A stretch of DNA of 64,000 nucleotides from Paraburkholderia panacisoli (GTDB lineage: Bacteria > Pseudomonadota > Gammaproteobacteria > Burkholderiales > Burkholderiaceae), in the NCBI RefSeq assembly GCF_008369935.1, contig NZ_VTUZ01000003.1, positions 124,001-188,000 on the forward strand, in the 5' to 3' direction. Shown here piece by piece: positions 35,424-44,872 of this stretch; the stretch's first letter is position 1; each line of letters begins with the position of its first letter. The translations under genes and the position numbers were made by a program. Below the pieces are notes generated by a model. The model was given only the letters and a program-made list of their open reading frames with translations. It did no database searches and had not been told where the DNA came from.

Positions 35424-35540
35424 TAGACATAAGTCATGGCGTCGAATGCATCGTCGTACCCAGAAGTTGGCGGCGTTTCGGTGATATGCAACACATACAA
35501 ACCATGAGTCTGTCTCCGTTACCTGCTTTTTGCGCCGCGC

Positions 35541-37199
35541 TTATCCCTGTTTCACCATGCCGAGTTCGCAATCGACGAGCTGGTTGCCGTAGAGCGCGCG
35601 TTCGCGCGCCGCACGTTCCGAGGTGTCCGTGACCGAGAAGAAAAACACGCTGGCGAAGGCGAAGATCATCGAGAACAACGCGGGGTATTCGTACGGATAG
35701 ATCGCATGTGCATGCCCAAGCACCTGCACCCAGACGGTTGGGCTGAGGATCGTCAACGCGACTGCCGAGATCAGACCGAGCGAGCCGCCGAGCACCGCAC
35801 CCCGCGTGGTCAGGCCGCGCCAGTAGATCGAAAGAAGCAGGACGGGAAAGTTCGAGCTGGCCGCTATCGAGAAAGTCAGACTCACGATGAACGCGATGTT
35901 CTGCTTCTCGAAGGCAATTCCCAGCAGGATCGCCAGCACGCCGAGCACGAGCGTGGTGATCCGCGAGACGTGCAGTTCCTCGCGGTCCGTGGCGCCGCCG
36001 CGGCGCATCACGTTGGCGTACAAATCGTGGGAGACAGCGGAGGATCCGGCGAGCGTCAAGCCCGCCACCACGGCGAGAATCGTCGAGAAGGCCACCGCGC
36101 AGATAAAGCCGAGAAACGCGTTGCCACCCACGGCGTGCGCCAGATGAATCGCTACCATATTCACGCCACCGATCACGGCGCCGGACGCGGTGTGATAGGC
36201 CGGCTCCGTCGCCACCAGCGCGATCGTGCCGAAGCCGATGATGATGATCAGCGCGTAACCGACGCCGACAATGCCTGTCGCGTACAGGATGCTTTTTCTG
36301 GCTGCTTTCGCATTGCCCACCGTGAAGAATCGCATCAGGATGTGCGGCAGTCCCGCCGTGCCGAAGATCAACGCCAGGCCGAGCGATACGGCGGAAACCG
36401 GATCGGACACGAGGCCGCCGGGGCTCATGATGGCGGCATGTTTCGGATGCGCGAGGATCGCCTGGGAGAAGAGGGCGTTCAGACTGAAGCCGAAGCGGTT
36501 CAGCACCATGAACGCCATGAAGGCCGCTCCTGCAAGCAGGAGTGCTGCCTTGATGATCTGGATCCAGGTGGTAGCCAGCATGCCACCAAAAAACACATAC
36601 ACCACCATCAGCACACCGACCAACACGACCGCGACCGTGTAGTTGAAACCGAACAGCAACTCGACGAGCTTGCCGGCGCCGACCATCTGCGAGACCAGAT
36701 AGAGCAGGACGATTACGATCGAGCTCGATGCCGCGAACGCGCGGATCGGCCGCTGTTGCAATCGATAGGAAACAACGTCCGCCAGCGTATAGCGGCCGAG
36801 GTTGCGTAGCGGCTCGGCGATCAGAAAGAGAATGATCGGCCAACTCGCGAGAAAGCCGATCGAATAAATCAGGCCGTCGTAGCCGCTGGTAAAAACGAGT
36901 GCGGAGATGCCGAGCAGCGACGCGGCGGACATATAGTCGCCGGCGATCGCCCAGCCGTTCTGGAAGGCAGTGATTTTGCCGCCTGCCGCGTAGTGGTCGG
37001 AGACACTATGGTTCTTTTTCGCCGCCCAGCGCGTGATGAAGAGCGTCGACGCGACGAACAGCAGGAACATGCCGATGGCGATCGGGTTGTGAGACCGCGC
37101 CGGAGAGACGGTTTCCGCGGCAATCGCAGGCAGGGCGGTGAGGGTACCTGGAAGCAGTATGCTGAACAGCACGCTGCGCAATATCGGCATTCTTTTCAT
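35541..37199 (-). CDS. actP: Cation/acetate-type solute:sodium symporter ActP
   Basis: A 552-residue, 13-14 helix inner-membrane symporter (SSS family). A signal-like first helix is followed by [20 protein letters not shown] and [20 protein letters not shown], the Na+-site signature. [20 protein letters not shown] and [19 protein letters not shown] blocks (here [12 protein letters not shown]) are also present. ActP imports acetate, glycolate and similar short monocarboxylates. It overlaps the DUF485 gene by ATGA, the usual YjcH-ActP pair, and ends the VOC-hydroxylase-DUF485-ActP operon, so its substrate may be an aromatic or small acid rather than acetate. Confidence 0.9.
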   Translation of the reverse strand: MKRMPILRSVLFSILLPGTLTALPAIAAETVSPARSHNPIAIGMFLLFVASTLFITRWAAKKNHSVSDHYAAGGKITAFQNGWAIAGDYMSAASLLGISALVFTSGYDGLIYSIGFLASWPIILFLIAEPLRNLGRYTLADVVSYRLQQRPIRAFAASSSIVIVLLYLVSQMVGAGKLVELLFGFNYTVAVVLVGVLMVVYVFFGGMLATTWIQIIKAALLLAGAAFMAFMVLNRFGFSLNALFSQAILAHPKHAAIMSPGGLVSDPVSAVSLGLALIFGTAGLPHILMRFFTVGNAKAARKSILYATGIVGVGYALIIIIGFGTIALVATEPAYHTASGAVIGGVNMVAIHLAHAVGGNAFLGFICAVAFSTILAVVAGLTLAGSSAVSHDLYANVMRRGGATDREELHVSRITTLVLGVLAILLGIAFEKQNIAFIVSLTFSIAASSNFPVLLLSIYWRGLTTRGAVLGGSLGLISAVALTILSPTVWVQVLGHAHAIYPYEYPALFSMIFAFASVFFFSVTDTSERAARERALYGNQLVDCELGMVKQG

Positions 37200-37555
37200 T
37201 GCTGTGCTCCTTGGCGGATTTCATTCACGGCGCGGTCGTGGATCGTATTGGCCCGTGCGACATACATCGCGACCAGCGCGAACGTAAAGACGAACATGCC
37301 GAAGCCAATCGGAATTCCCCACGTTGCCGGATATCCGGCGACAATCGGCCGGCCGAGCAGCGCCGGCGCAAACGCGAGCGTGAGGATGAACGCGAAGTAC
37401 ACGGTCAGCATCAGGATCGAGAGAATCCACGAGAACGTGCGCCGCGTCCGCACGAGTGCGCGAAAGCGCGGATCTTCGAGTAGCGGGTTCGCCGGCGGCG
37501 GATCGGCGGCGACATATCGCGCGCTCATCGGATAGGTTGGGACGCCATGTTCCAC
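37196..37555 (-). CDS. yjcH: DUF485 small membrane protein, YjcH-like partner of ActP
   Basis: A 119-residue protein with two transmembrane helices: [20 protein letters not shown] and [20 protein letters not shown], preceded by the DUF485 stretch [15 protein letters not shown]. Members are always paired with ActP symporters and thought to aid their assembly. The frame is open to 37627, but AAGGAGACAAA directly before a GTG at 37555 makes that the likely start; ATG at 37528 is an alternative. The stop overlaps the actP start. Confidence 0.87.
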   Translation of the reverse strand: MEHGVPTYPMSARYVAADPPPANPLLEDPRFRALVRTRRTFSWILSILMLTVYFAFILTLAFAPALLGRPIVAGYPATWGIPIGFGMFVFTFALVAMYVARANTIHDRAVNEIRQGAQQ

Positions 37556-37627
37556 TTTGTCTCCTTCAAATCGAATTCTTGCGGTGCTGCAATTGCTGTT
37601 CGGGTCCACCGCATGCGTAGTGGACAT

Positions 37628-38851
37628 TCAGAAGCGTGCGGGTACCGCGGTCTCGCGCATCACGGCATCGGGCGTGCGATAGCGCTCGGCCATTTCACGA
37701 TCCGTGTCGTTCTTCAGCTGTGCCTGCATGTAGGCGCCGAGATGGCGCGCGTGTTGAACGATCGCGGCGCCGACCTGTGTGCGCACGCGACTGTAGTCCG
37801 CCAGCGCGTCCTGAACGTCCGCATGAGTCTTCAGCGCGGCAACGAGCGCCATCGCGTCGGTCGCCGCTTTGGTGACGCCCATGCCGCAGTGCGGACGCGC
37901 GACGAAGGCTGCGTCGCCGAGCAAAGCGATCCGTCCGAAAGCCATCTGCGGCACTTCGAGGTCGTAGATGGGTTGAAAGAGTGGTTGCGTGGCTTTGGTC
38001 ACGACTTCGCTGAACTGTGGGGCTAGCAGCGTGAGCGCCGCTTCCTCCATGTCGGCGAGAATGTCCGGCCGGATCAGCGTCGGCGGGATGCCGCCTGTCC
38101 AGCGCTTGCCGGACGCATCGGTCAGCAGATCGGGCAGCTGGATGTCCTCGCTGGTGGCCCGATACCAGACGAAGTTATAGCGGCGTTCACCGGGTGTGAT
38201 GCTATTGCCCTGGCCGGCGACCGGATAGCCGAGGATCTGTTCGCGCGGCGGCAGGCAGAAGGCAAACTTTTCGAACAGCGCGGCACGTGTTTCCGGCGAC
38301 AGCGATGCCTCATCGACGAGCCCGCGCCATGCCACATAACCGGCATATTGGAGCCGCACGTCAGGCAGGAAGCGCTCGCGAATCGAGGACTTGAAACCGT
38401 CCGCGGCGATGACGAGGTCCGCGTGCAAAACGGTGCCGTCACTGAGGGTCACCACCGCCTGATCGGGGCCGTTCTCTACGGATAAGACGGTGCCACCTGC
38501 GTGGTAGTGCACATCAGGAAGTGCCGCGCGCAGAACGTGATACATCTTGCCCCACGCGGTCAGCGTCTGCGGCAGCTTGCGTTCCGACAACACCATGCCG
38601 TTCTGTGCGAATGTCACGCGTGATTGCACCTTGACGCCGATGGAGTCGTCGAATTCGATCCCCGCGGCAGCCAGAGCCGTGAATAACTCGGGATGCGTGA
38701 CGATGCCGGCACCGCGTGCGGCCAGTTCGTCGGGAACGCGCTCGAATACGTCAACATCCCACCCATTGCGTACGAGCAGATTGGCCGCAAAGAGGCCGCC
38801 CAACGATCCGCCGACGATGATTGCCTTTGAACGTGCGGAAGAATTCCCCAT
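37628..38851 (-). CDS. FAD-dependent aromatic hydroxylase, third dihydroxypyridine-monooxygenase-like
   Basis: A 407-residue flavin hydroxylase with KAIIVGGSLGGLFAANLLVR, ARGAGIVTHPELF, VIAADGFKSSIRERFLPD, LQYAGYVAWRGLV and IALLGDAAFVARPHCGMGVT. YNFVWYRATSEDIQLPDLLT matches the same substrate-domain block as the other two hydroxylases here. The ATG at 38851 is preceded by AGGAG; the TTG six bases earlier is not needed. It lies three bases from the end of the VOC gene, which is frameshifted, and upstream of DUF485-ActP. TetR and a strong inverted repeat precede the operon. Confidence 0.88.
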   Translation of the reverse strand: MGNSSARSKAIIVGGSLGGLFAANLLVRNGWDVDVFERVPDELAARGAGIVTHPELFTALAAAGIEFDDSIGVKVQSRVTFAQNGMVLSERKLPQTLTAWGKMYHVLRAALPDVHYHAGGTVLSVENGPDQAVVTLSDGTVLHADLVIAADGFKSSIRERFLPDVRLQYAGYVAWRGLVDEASLSPETRAALFEKFAFCLPPREQILGYPVAGQGNSITPGERRYNFVWYRATSEDIQLPDLLTDASGKRWTGGIPPTLIRPDILADMEEAALTLLAPQFSEVVTKATQPLFQPIYDLEVPQMAFGRIALLGDAAFVARPHCGMGVTKAATDAMALVAALKTHADVQDALADYSRVRTQVGAAIVQHARHLGAYMQAQLKNDTDREMAERYRTPDAVMRETAVPARF

Positions 38852-38853
38852 GA

Positions 38854-39347
38854 TCAATCTCCTAGGTTTGCGTTTGCTTGAGCGGTTGCCGGGTGGGCCG
38901 GATGCGTTTCGGCACGCCGGCTGATCTCTTCGGCCGGGAAGTTCAGTTCGATCGTCACTCCGGACGGGTCTTCGATGAACACCTGATGCAAACCGAGGCT
39001 CGGTACAGTGCGCTCGCGATAGGCGACCTCTGCCGTCTGCAACGTCTTCCGCATGGCTTCGACGCCTGTCGCGAGAAACGCGATGTGGTCGACCGCGCCG
39101 GTTCCCGCGACGGGCAACGCCTTGTCGCCGAGATAAGCGGTGAGCCCGTCAGGGTTGTCCGGATCGACGCCGATGATGTGGACCGTGCCGAATTCGGCTT
39201 CGCACCGCCTTTGTAAAGCCATGCGCCCGGGAAATCGAAGGGCGGGCGATAACCCTGCTTGAAACCGAGAATCCGCTCGTAGAACCGACAGGACTTCTCG
39301 AGATCCGTCGTGCGGATCGAGTAGTGGGCAAGCTTGGAAACGGGCAT
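38854..39347 (-). pseudogene. VOC dioxygenase/glyoxalase-fold gene with a one-base frameshift
   Basis: Frame A from 39347 gives MPVSKLAHYSIRTTDLEKSC through GYRPPFDFPGAWLYKGG. Frame B then continues EAEFGTVHIIGVDPDNPDGL, HIAFLATGVEAMRKTLQTA and GLHQVFIEDPSGVTIELNFP to the stop at 38854. The two halves join without gap near 39205 if one base is restored after GGCGGTG. The whole would be a normal single VOC domain of about 160 residues with its metal ligands (His at LAHYS, Glu at TIELNF). Either a recent inactivating deletion or a sequencing error explains it. Confidence 0.8.
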
Positions 39348-39360
39348 CTGTAACTCCTTT

Positions 39361-39395
39361 AATTTATCGATCGATTAATGATCGTTCGATAAATT
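39361..39395 (-). promoter_or_regulatory. 35-bp inverted-repeat operator before VOC-hydroxylase-ActP operon
   Basis: AATTTATCGA (39361-39370) and TCGATAAATT (39386-39395) are perfect 10-bp arms. The repeat extends inward with few mismatches, so nearly the whole 35 bp is a palindrome around AAT. It lies 13 bp before the VOC start and just past the TetR gene on the same strand. It is the likely TetR operator for the operon. Confidence 0.7.
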
Positions 39396-39521
39396 GTAGG
39401 CGAACGCACGGACAGGAGAAAGCGGGGAATCGCCGGTGTTTACCCTGGAGAATGCAAAGGGGAGGAGCCGCGCAGTGGGGCTGAAAAACGAATGGCCGGT
39501 TGTTGCTACCGGCCAGCGGTG

Positions 39522-40247
39522 TCAGGCTTTGGCCTTGGTCCTGGCCTTGCTTTTGATGGATTCTTGCGATGCGCGCTTGAGCGCGTCGGGTACACCGTGG
39601 AGGAATGCGTCGACCTGGCGCGCGATGTGGTCCTCGATGTCGTCGGTGACCGGCAGCCCGTAGATCCACTTCCGCACACCGAGATAGAAGATGCTGGCGT
39701 GCAGACTCCAGATCAGTTCCAGGTCTATGTCGCGCTGCTTCGTGCCGGACGGTGCCGGCAGATCGTAGGCCGAACGGATTTCCGCCATCACGGGCAGAAA
39801 CACGCGTTCGCGTAGCCGTGACAGATATTTCGAGTTGATGCCCTCACGGGCCAATCCGGCGAAGATGAAAATCCGGATCCACTCGCGCCGCAGGATCACA
39901 ACCGAGTACGAGGAGTAGAACTTGATCATTCGTTCCTCGATCGGCAGGGATCTGTCCTTGATAAGGTTTTCCCAGCGGGTGTCCCACTGATAGACCTCGT
40001 CGTACACACGATCGATCAATGCTTCCTTGCTTGGAAAATACCGGTAGAGAAGCGGCTGCGTCACGCCCAGTTGCCGCGCGAGTTCGCGGGTGCTGCCGGA
40101 AAAACCGTGCGTCGCGAAATGGTCTATGGCTTTCAGGACGATCTGGCGTTCCCGCACTTCCGGCGCAAGGCGGCGCGTGACGCCCTTCTCGCTGTCATGC
40201 GCCTCGCTGGTCGACGTTGTCTCGACCGTCCGTACTTTTCTCGGCAT
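39522..40247 (-). CDS. TetR-family regulator
   Basis: A 241-residue repressor-type protein. The HTH is FATHGFSGSTRELARQLGVT and QPLLYRYFPSKEALIDRVYD, followed by a mostly helical ligand domain. The C-terminal tail is Lys/Ala-rich (SKARTKAKA). The start MPRKVRTV (ATG at 40247) fits better than the open frame to 40283. It sits directly upstream of the flavin hydroxylase/ActP operon, whose promoter carries a perfect inverted repeat, and a second palindrome lies upstream of its own gene. It probably responds to the aromatic substrate. Confidence 0.9.
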   Translation of the reverse strand: MPRKVRTVETTSTSEAHDSEKGVTRRLAPEVRERQIVLKAIDHFATHGFSGSTRELARQLGVTQPLLYRYFPSKEALIDRVYDEVYQWDTRWENLIKDRSLPIEERMIKFYSSYSVVILRREWIRIFIFAGLAREGINSKYLSRLRERVFLPVMAEIRSAYDLPAPSGTKQRDIDLELIWSLHASIFYLGVRKWIYGLPVTDDIEDHIARQVDAFLHGVPDALKRASQESIKSKARTKAKA

Positions 40248-40418
40248 GGCTGTTCGGTACCCCGGTATGTTCGGACGCATCATACAAAGTTTGCCACTGT
40301 CTGGCTAGGCAACGACCTGCCTGCGAGCAGGCGCACGGGGCGTGCCGGATACCCTCGAAAGTAGTGCGAACCGCAGTGTGCGGTCCCCGGCCGTCGCATG
40401 CGCAGTACAAAATTTTTG

Positions 40419-40434
40419 AACTGTACGTTCAGTT
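40419..40434. promoter_or_regulatory. Palindrome AACTG-N6-CAGTT between TetR and the large regulator
   Basis: AACTGTACGTTCAGTT is a 16-bp palindrome with one mismatched pair (T/T around a central ACGT). It lies 107 bp before the large regulator start and 172 bp before the TetR start. Its size suits a TetR-type dimer. A further 10-bp palindrome GCGCATGCGC follows at 40441. Confidence 0.55.
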
Positions 40435-40540
40435 TTTTCCGCGCATGCGCGTTCTGCGTTGCTCTAGACTTCGGGGATGTATCGCTGAGCGGTCGGTCCT
40501 CAGGCATTCCTCTACCCGCAGCTTCTTGGATACTCAGGCA

Positions 40541-43522
40541 ATGTTTCGAATTGGCCCGCTTCAAGTGGACGTCGCCAGCCGGGAACTCTTTCTCGACGGC
40601 CAACCTGTGCGGCTTGGGAGCCGTGCGTTCGACATGCTGGCCGTACTGATCGCAGCGAACGGCGCGCTGGTGTCGAAGAACGAAATACTTGAACAGGTGT
40701 GGCCGGACACGATCGTTGAAGAGAACAATCTTCAGGTGCACATGTCCGCACTGCGCAAGATGTTGGGCGACAATCGCGGACTGATCCAGACGGTGTCGGG
40801 ACGAGGTTACCGGCTGGTGCGCCGGGCGGCGGCGACACCTGCGTCCGGCCAGGGGGACGGCGGCGATGAGCTGAAGGACGCCGATGACATCATGCATGGC
40901 CGGACCGTCCCCAACAATCTGCCTGCCAACTCGTCAGCGCTGATCGGGCGGGACAAGGCGATCCATGACATTGCGCTCGCGCTGACTTCGGGCCGCCACG
41001 TAACGCTGGTAGGCTCGGGCGGGATCGGCAAGACCCGCTTGGCCATCGAGGTCGCGCGTGGTTTGCTGGAGCGCTTCCCGGACGGTGTCTATCTCGTACC
41101 GCTCGCCTCCACGTGCGACGCAAGCAGCGTCCTCGCGATGTGCGCGATCAGCATCGGCATGAACCCGACCACCGGCCCGCTCACGCTTGCGCGTGTCAGC
41201 AAGGAACTCGGTGAGCGGCGCGTGCTGTTCATTCTCGACAATTGCGAACAGGTGCTCGGCCCTGCCGCCGAACTCGCCGAGACGCTGCAGAGCGTGAGTC
41301 CGGCCGTGCGCGTTCTGGCGACCAGCCGCGAGCCACTGCGTGTCGTGAGCGAATGCCTGTATTGGGTCGCTTCGCTGGAGGTGCCCGCCGAGGACGCACA
41401 GACTCAGGATGTCCTGCAATGCAGCGCCGTGAAGCTGTTCCTGTCGCGCGCACGCGCGATCGACGCGCGCTTTTCGTCCGATGAGAGAAGCATCCATCTG
41501 ACCGGCACGGTATGCCGCCGGCTCGACGGTATTCCGTTGGCGATCGAACTGGCGGCGGCGCGTGCGGCAATACTTGGCGTCGAGATGCTCGCAGACCATC
41601 TCGACGACCGCTTCAACATGCTGACTGGCGGCAGTCGCAGCGCATTGCCGCGGCATCAGACCCTGAAGGCGACTCTCGACTGGAGTCATGGACTGCTCGA
41701 TGACGCTGAGCGTGCGACGCTGCGCAGGCTCGGCATCTTCGTCAACGACTTCACGATGGAAGCAGCTATCGCCGTCGCCGGCGACGGCACATTGCGCGAG
41801 TTCGACGTGATCGCGGCGGTATCGGGTCTGGTCGAAAAATCACTGCTGGTGACGCGCGTGGAGCGTGGCAAAGCACGCTATCGCCTGCTTGAAACGACGC
41901 GCGCATACGCGCTGCAGAAGCTCGAGGACAACGGTGAACAGCGTCTTGTCACGCTCAATCACGCGCGTTACTTCTTGAGCTTGCTAGAGCGCGATTCGTT
42001 GGACGGCTCGAACGCGGTGAGTGCTTTCTATGACAGATGGCATCAACGGATGCGCGAATTGCTCGACGATCTGCGCGCGGCGCTGGCATGGGCGCTATCG
42101 CCCAAAGGCGACCAGACGCTGGGCGAAACACTGGCTGTGAAGGTCGTCTTTCTGCTCTATGAGCTATCGCTGGTCGACGAGTGCAGCGTCTGGGCGCGGC
42201 GAGCGCTCGATACCGTGACCGCGACCCATGGAGGTTCGCGCTCGAACAGGTACTTGCGCCTGCGTATGCAACTGCTGGCGGCACTCGGCGCGGCCCGGGT
42301 CTATATGGACGGACCGAACCGTGAGACCTTCGGCATCTGGGCCGAGGTTCTCGCATCGGCGATCGCTCTCGGCGACCAGCGGTTCGAAGCGCGTGCGTTG
42401 TGGGGTATGTGGAACGCGAGTCAGTCGTGCGGTGCGGTGCGCAATGCGCTGGCGTTCGCGAGGCGCTTTGCGTCGCGCGCCGCCGAAGCCGGCGACGCGA
42501 ACGGCACGATCCTCGCCCGCCGCTTGCTGGGTATCGCTTCGCACTATGCGGGTGATCAACAGCAGGCCTGTTCGTCGCTTGAACAACTGCTGCAGAGTGA
42601 CGGCCTGCAGTATCGTCTGCCGCTGGGGCACTCCGTCGATCAGCGCCTCGCTGCTCGCGCGACGCTCGCACGCGTGCTGTGGCTGCAGGGTTTTCGCGAC
42701 CAGGCGCTCAGACTCGCGGAGGATTGCGCGGTCGAAGCATGCAATCAGGAACAGGCCATTGTCACGTGTTACGTGCTGGTTGAGGCGCTCGTTCCGCTGG
42801 CGCTCCTGTCGGGAAAGCGCGATAGCGCTGCCAAGGCGATTGCCTTGCTGCACGAAGTGTCAGTGCGTGCCGGTCTGAGTGTGTATCAGGCGTGCTGCCG
42901 CTGTTTCGATGAATACCTGCGCTCGCTGGACGAGACCGCGCCGGAACGCTTGCTTGCTTTCCGCTCGACGCTGGACGAACTCGATTCGATCGAGTATGGC
43001 GCGCCGCGTGCCATGCTGGCCGCGCAATATAGTCTCGCGCTCGGCCGCGCTGGACGGTGGGAGGAGGGCATCGCTGCCGTCGTGCGTGCGCTGGCGCAGT
43101 GCGACGACACCGGTGACTATTGGTACGCCGGCGAACTTAGGCGCGTTCATGGCCAACTGCTCTTGATGAGCCAGGCGGGTGGCCCACCATCCGATGACGT
43201 GGCGAGGGACGCACAGGCGTGCCTGATCGCGGCGCTCGAGGACTCGATGGTGCAAGGCTGCCGCTCGCTGCAATTGCGCGCCGCAACGAGCCTCGGCTGC
43301 CTTTGGCACGCGCAAGGCCGAAGCGCGGAAGCTGTGCAGCTGCTGAAATCCGCATGCTCGAAGCTGACGGAGGGCCGCGATTGGGACGACTTCAAAGCAG
43401 CAACGCACCTGCTGCAGGTCGCGGCCGCTGTCGGCGAGTCAGACAAGGTCTGTGCCGACCCCCATGCAGTAGACGAATCGTTCGACGAGCCGTCGCCCTG
43501 CAACATAGAGGAACGTGGTTAG
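40541..43522 (+). CDS. Winged-helix regulator with NTPase and TPR-like C-terminus
   Basis: A 993-residue protein. Residues 1-100 are an OmpR-type winged helix: FRIGPLQVDVASRELFLDGQ, then VWPDTIVEENNLQVHMSALR and SGRGYRLVRR. Near 165 is a Walker A motif (VGSGGIGKTRLAIEV), with LFILDNCEQVLGPAAELAE as Walker B and GIPLAIELAAAR, typical of the SWACOS/AfsR-like STAND regulators. The remainder is helical repeat, probably ligand-sensing. The frame is open from 40217 but conserved sequence starts at 40541. Such proteins usually control neighbouring catabolic or secondary-metabolism genes; its target is not evident. Confidence 0.85.
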   Translation: MFRIGPLQVDVASRELFLDGQPVRLGSRAFDMLAVLIAANGALVSKNEILEQVWPDTIVEENNLQVHMSALRKMLGDNRGLIQTVSGRGYRLVRRAAATPASGQGDGGDELKDADDIMHGRTVPNNLPANSSALIGRDKAIHDIALALTSGRHVTLVGSGGIGKTRLAIEVARGLLERFPDGVYLVPLASTCDASSVLAMCAISIGMNPTTGPLTLARVSKELGERRVLFILDNCEQVLGPAAELAETLQSVSPAVRVLATSREPLRVVSECLYWVASLEVPAEDAQTQDVLQCSAVKLFLSRARAIDARFSSDERSIHLTGTVCRRLDGIPLAIELAAARAAILGVEMLADHLDDRFNMLTGGSRSALPRHQTLKATLDWSHGLLDDAERATLRRLGIFVNDFTMEAAIAVAGDGTLREFDVIAAVSGLVEKSLLVTRVERGKARYRLLETTRAYALQKLEDNGEQRLVTLNHARYFLSLLERDSLDGSNAVSAFYDRWHQRMRELLDDLRAALAWALSPKGDQTLGETLAVKVVFLLYELSLVDECSVWARRALDTVTATHGGSRSNRYLRLRMQLLAALGAARVYMDGPNRETFGIWAEVLASAIALGDQRFEARALWGMWNASQSCGAVRNALAFARRFASRAAEAGDANGTILARRLLGIASHYAGDQQQACSSLEQLLQSDGLQYRLPLGHSVDQRLAARATLARVLWLQGFRDQALRLAEDCAVEACNQEQAIVTCYVLVEALVPLALLSGKRDSAAKAIALLHEVSVRAGLSVYQACCRCFDEYLRSLDETAPERLLAFRSTLDELDSIEYGAPRAMLAAQYSLALGRAGRWEEGIAAVVRALAQCDDTGDYWYAGELRRVHGQLLLMSQAGGPPSDDVARDAQACLIAALEDSMVQGCRSLQLRAATSLGCLWHAQGRSAEAVQLLKSACSKLTEGRDWDDFKAATHLLQVAAAVGESDKVCADPHAVDESFDEPSPCNIEERG

Positions 43523-43529
43523 ACGACCG

Positions 43530-44450
43530 TTATCCGTGCAATATCCTTTGTTGCGCGACCTCGTCGATCAAATCCGGCCGGTCCAACTGCTCGACCCACC
43601 AGCGCAGGGCTCTACCGGTCTCGTCGTCGCGCCACGCGAGATAGAAATGCGTGAGGTCCCGCATGCCGGTCACTTCCTTTTTTACCAGCTCGCCGCGGCT
43701 CAGCGGCTCGATCGCAAGACATTCCGGAATCGTGCCCACTGCCAGACCCTTGATCTGGGCGGCGAGCTTGGCTTCGAGCGTGGGTACGGTCAGGAATTCC
43801 TGATTGGCAGCGAGTGCAATGGTGCGTGGTGCAAGCTTGCGGGAGGTATCGCCAATCGCGACCGCTCGATGGCGCGCGACGATGTCCAGCGTGAGCGGCT
43901 CCGGCGTCGAAGCGAGAGGATGATGCGGCGCCACCACGAACACATGCCGTAGCGAACCGATCGGCCTGGCGACCAGATTGGGAATCGCCGGTGGGTCTCC
44001 TGCGGCTCCGACGATCAGATCGGCACGGCGCGTCAACAGCGCGTCCCACGAACCGCCCAGCACTTCCTTCGACAGATGCAGCCGGGTGTTCAGTTTCAAC
44101 CGATAAAACGTATCGACATGTTCCCAGAGCAACTCGAACGGGATGATCTCGTCGATCGCAATGTGCAGTTCGGATTCCCAGCCGTGCTCGATTCGCTTCG
44201 CTTTGCGTTCGAGGTCTTCCGCGGCCTCCAGCAAACGGCGCCCTTCCTCGACGACCACGCGCCCCGCACGCGTGAGTGTCGCGCGGCGGCCGGTGCGGTC
44301 GAACAGCTTCACGCCCAGATCGAGCTCCAGTTTCTGAACCAGATAGGTCAACGACGACGGGACCTTGTGCAGCGTTTCCGCCGCGCTGGCAAAGGTGCCG
44401 GTTCGATCGATCGCATCGAGGACCTGCAGGACTTCAAAGGATAGGTTCAT
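43530..44450 (-). CDS. LysR-family transcriptional regulator
   Basis: A 306-residue protein. The HTH is LDAIDRTGTFASAAETLHKV with PSSLTYLVQKLELDLGVKLF, as in the YhjC/DhcR-like AaeR group that prefers few T-box changes. The effector lobe is normal (ELHIAIDEIIPFELLWEHVD, TGMRDLTHFYLAWRDD). It ends 8 bp from the large regulator, on the opposite strand, and its own promoter region (44451-44872) is bare, so the divergent target may have been lost. Nothing ties it to a pathway. Confidence 0.9.
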   Translation of the reverse strand: MNLSFEVLQVLDAIDRTGTFASAAETLHKVPSSLTYLVQKLELDLGVKLFDRTGRRATLTRAGRVVVEEGRRLLEAAEDLERKAKRIEHGWESELHIAIDEIIPFELLWEHVDTFYRLKLNTRLHLSKEVLGGSWDALLTRRADLIVGAAGDPPAIPNLVARPIGSLRHVFVVAPHHPLASTPEPLTLDIVARHRAVAIGDTSRKLAPRTIALAANQEFLTVPTLEAKLAAQIKGLAVGTIPECLAIEPLSRGELVKKEVTGMRDLTHFYLAWRDDETGRALRWWVEQLDRPDLIDEVAQQRILHG

Positions 44451-44872
44451 GACAAACTGCCGGATTGGATGGGGAACGTGATCTCAAGAACGCGCTTCAT
44501 GCGCACCTCGTTGATCTACGGAACGCCCGGGTAGGATGACGTACAAGATGATTCAGCGCAAGACGACGTCGGCATGACCGGGCTGATCAGGTTCAGGCCG
44601 GGCTGCCAGGCGAGGATAAGGGTCAATGCCACCCGTCGCAAGCCGGGTGCGACGTGGCATCTGCATGAGATGCATGTGAGGGCGCGCGGCGAGCCGTGGC
44701 TGCGGTGACGGCCCGTCAAGCGCGGTCGATTCGGGCGGCGGCGATATGGCGATGTGTTTCGAAACTGTCGCGTGAACGTACAGCTTCCTGGAAGCGACGC
44801 CGTACGCGGGACGACCGTGGCCGCCCGCGATGCATGCTCAATCGATCAACAGTTTTTCACTGCGATCTGCGC
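44451..44872. other. Intergenic region between LysR and malate synthase
   Basis: No clear gene. A 44-codon plus-strand frame from 44575 (MTGLIRFRPGCQ-) has no recognised relatives. The region should contain the LysR promoter and the downstream end of the glcB transcript, but no strong terminator was seen. Confidence 0.35.

Noticed and set aside
40441..40450. GCGCATGCGC palindrome
   Set aside because: Ten bases of GC-rich palindrome occur by chance in such DNA; not listed as an operator by itself.
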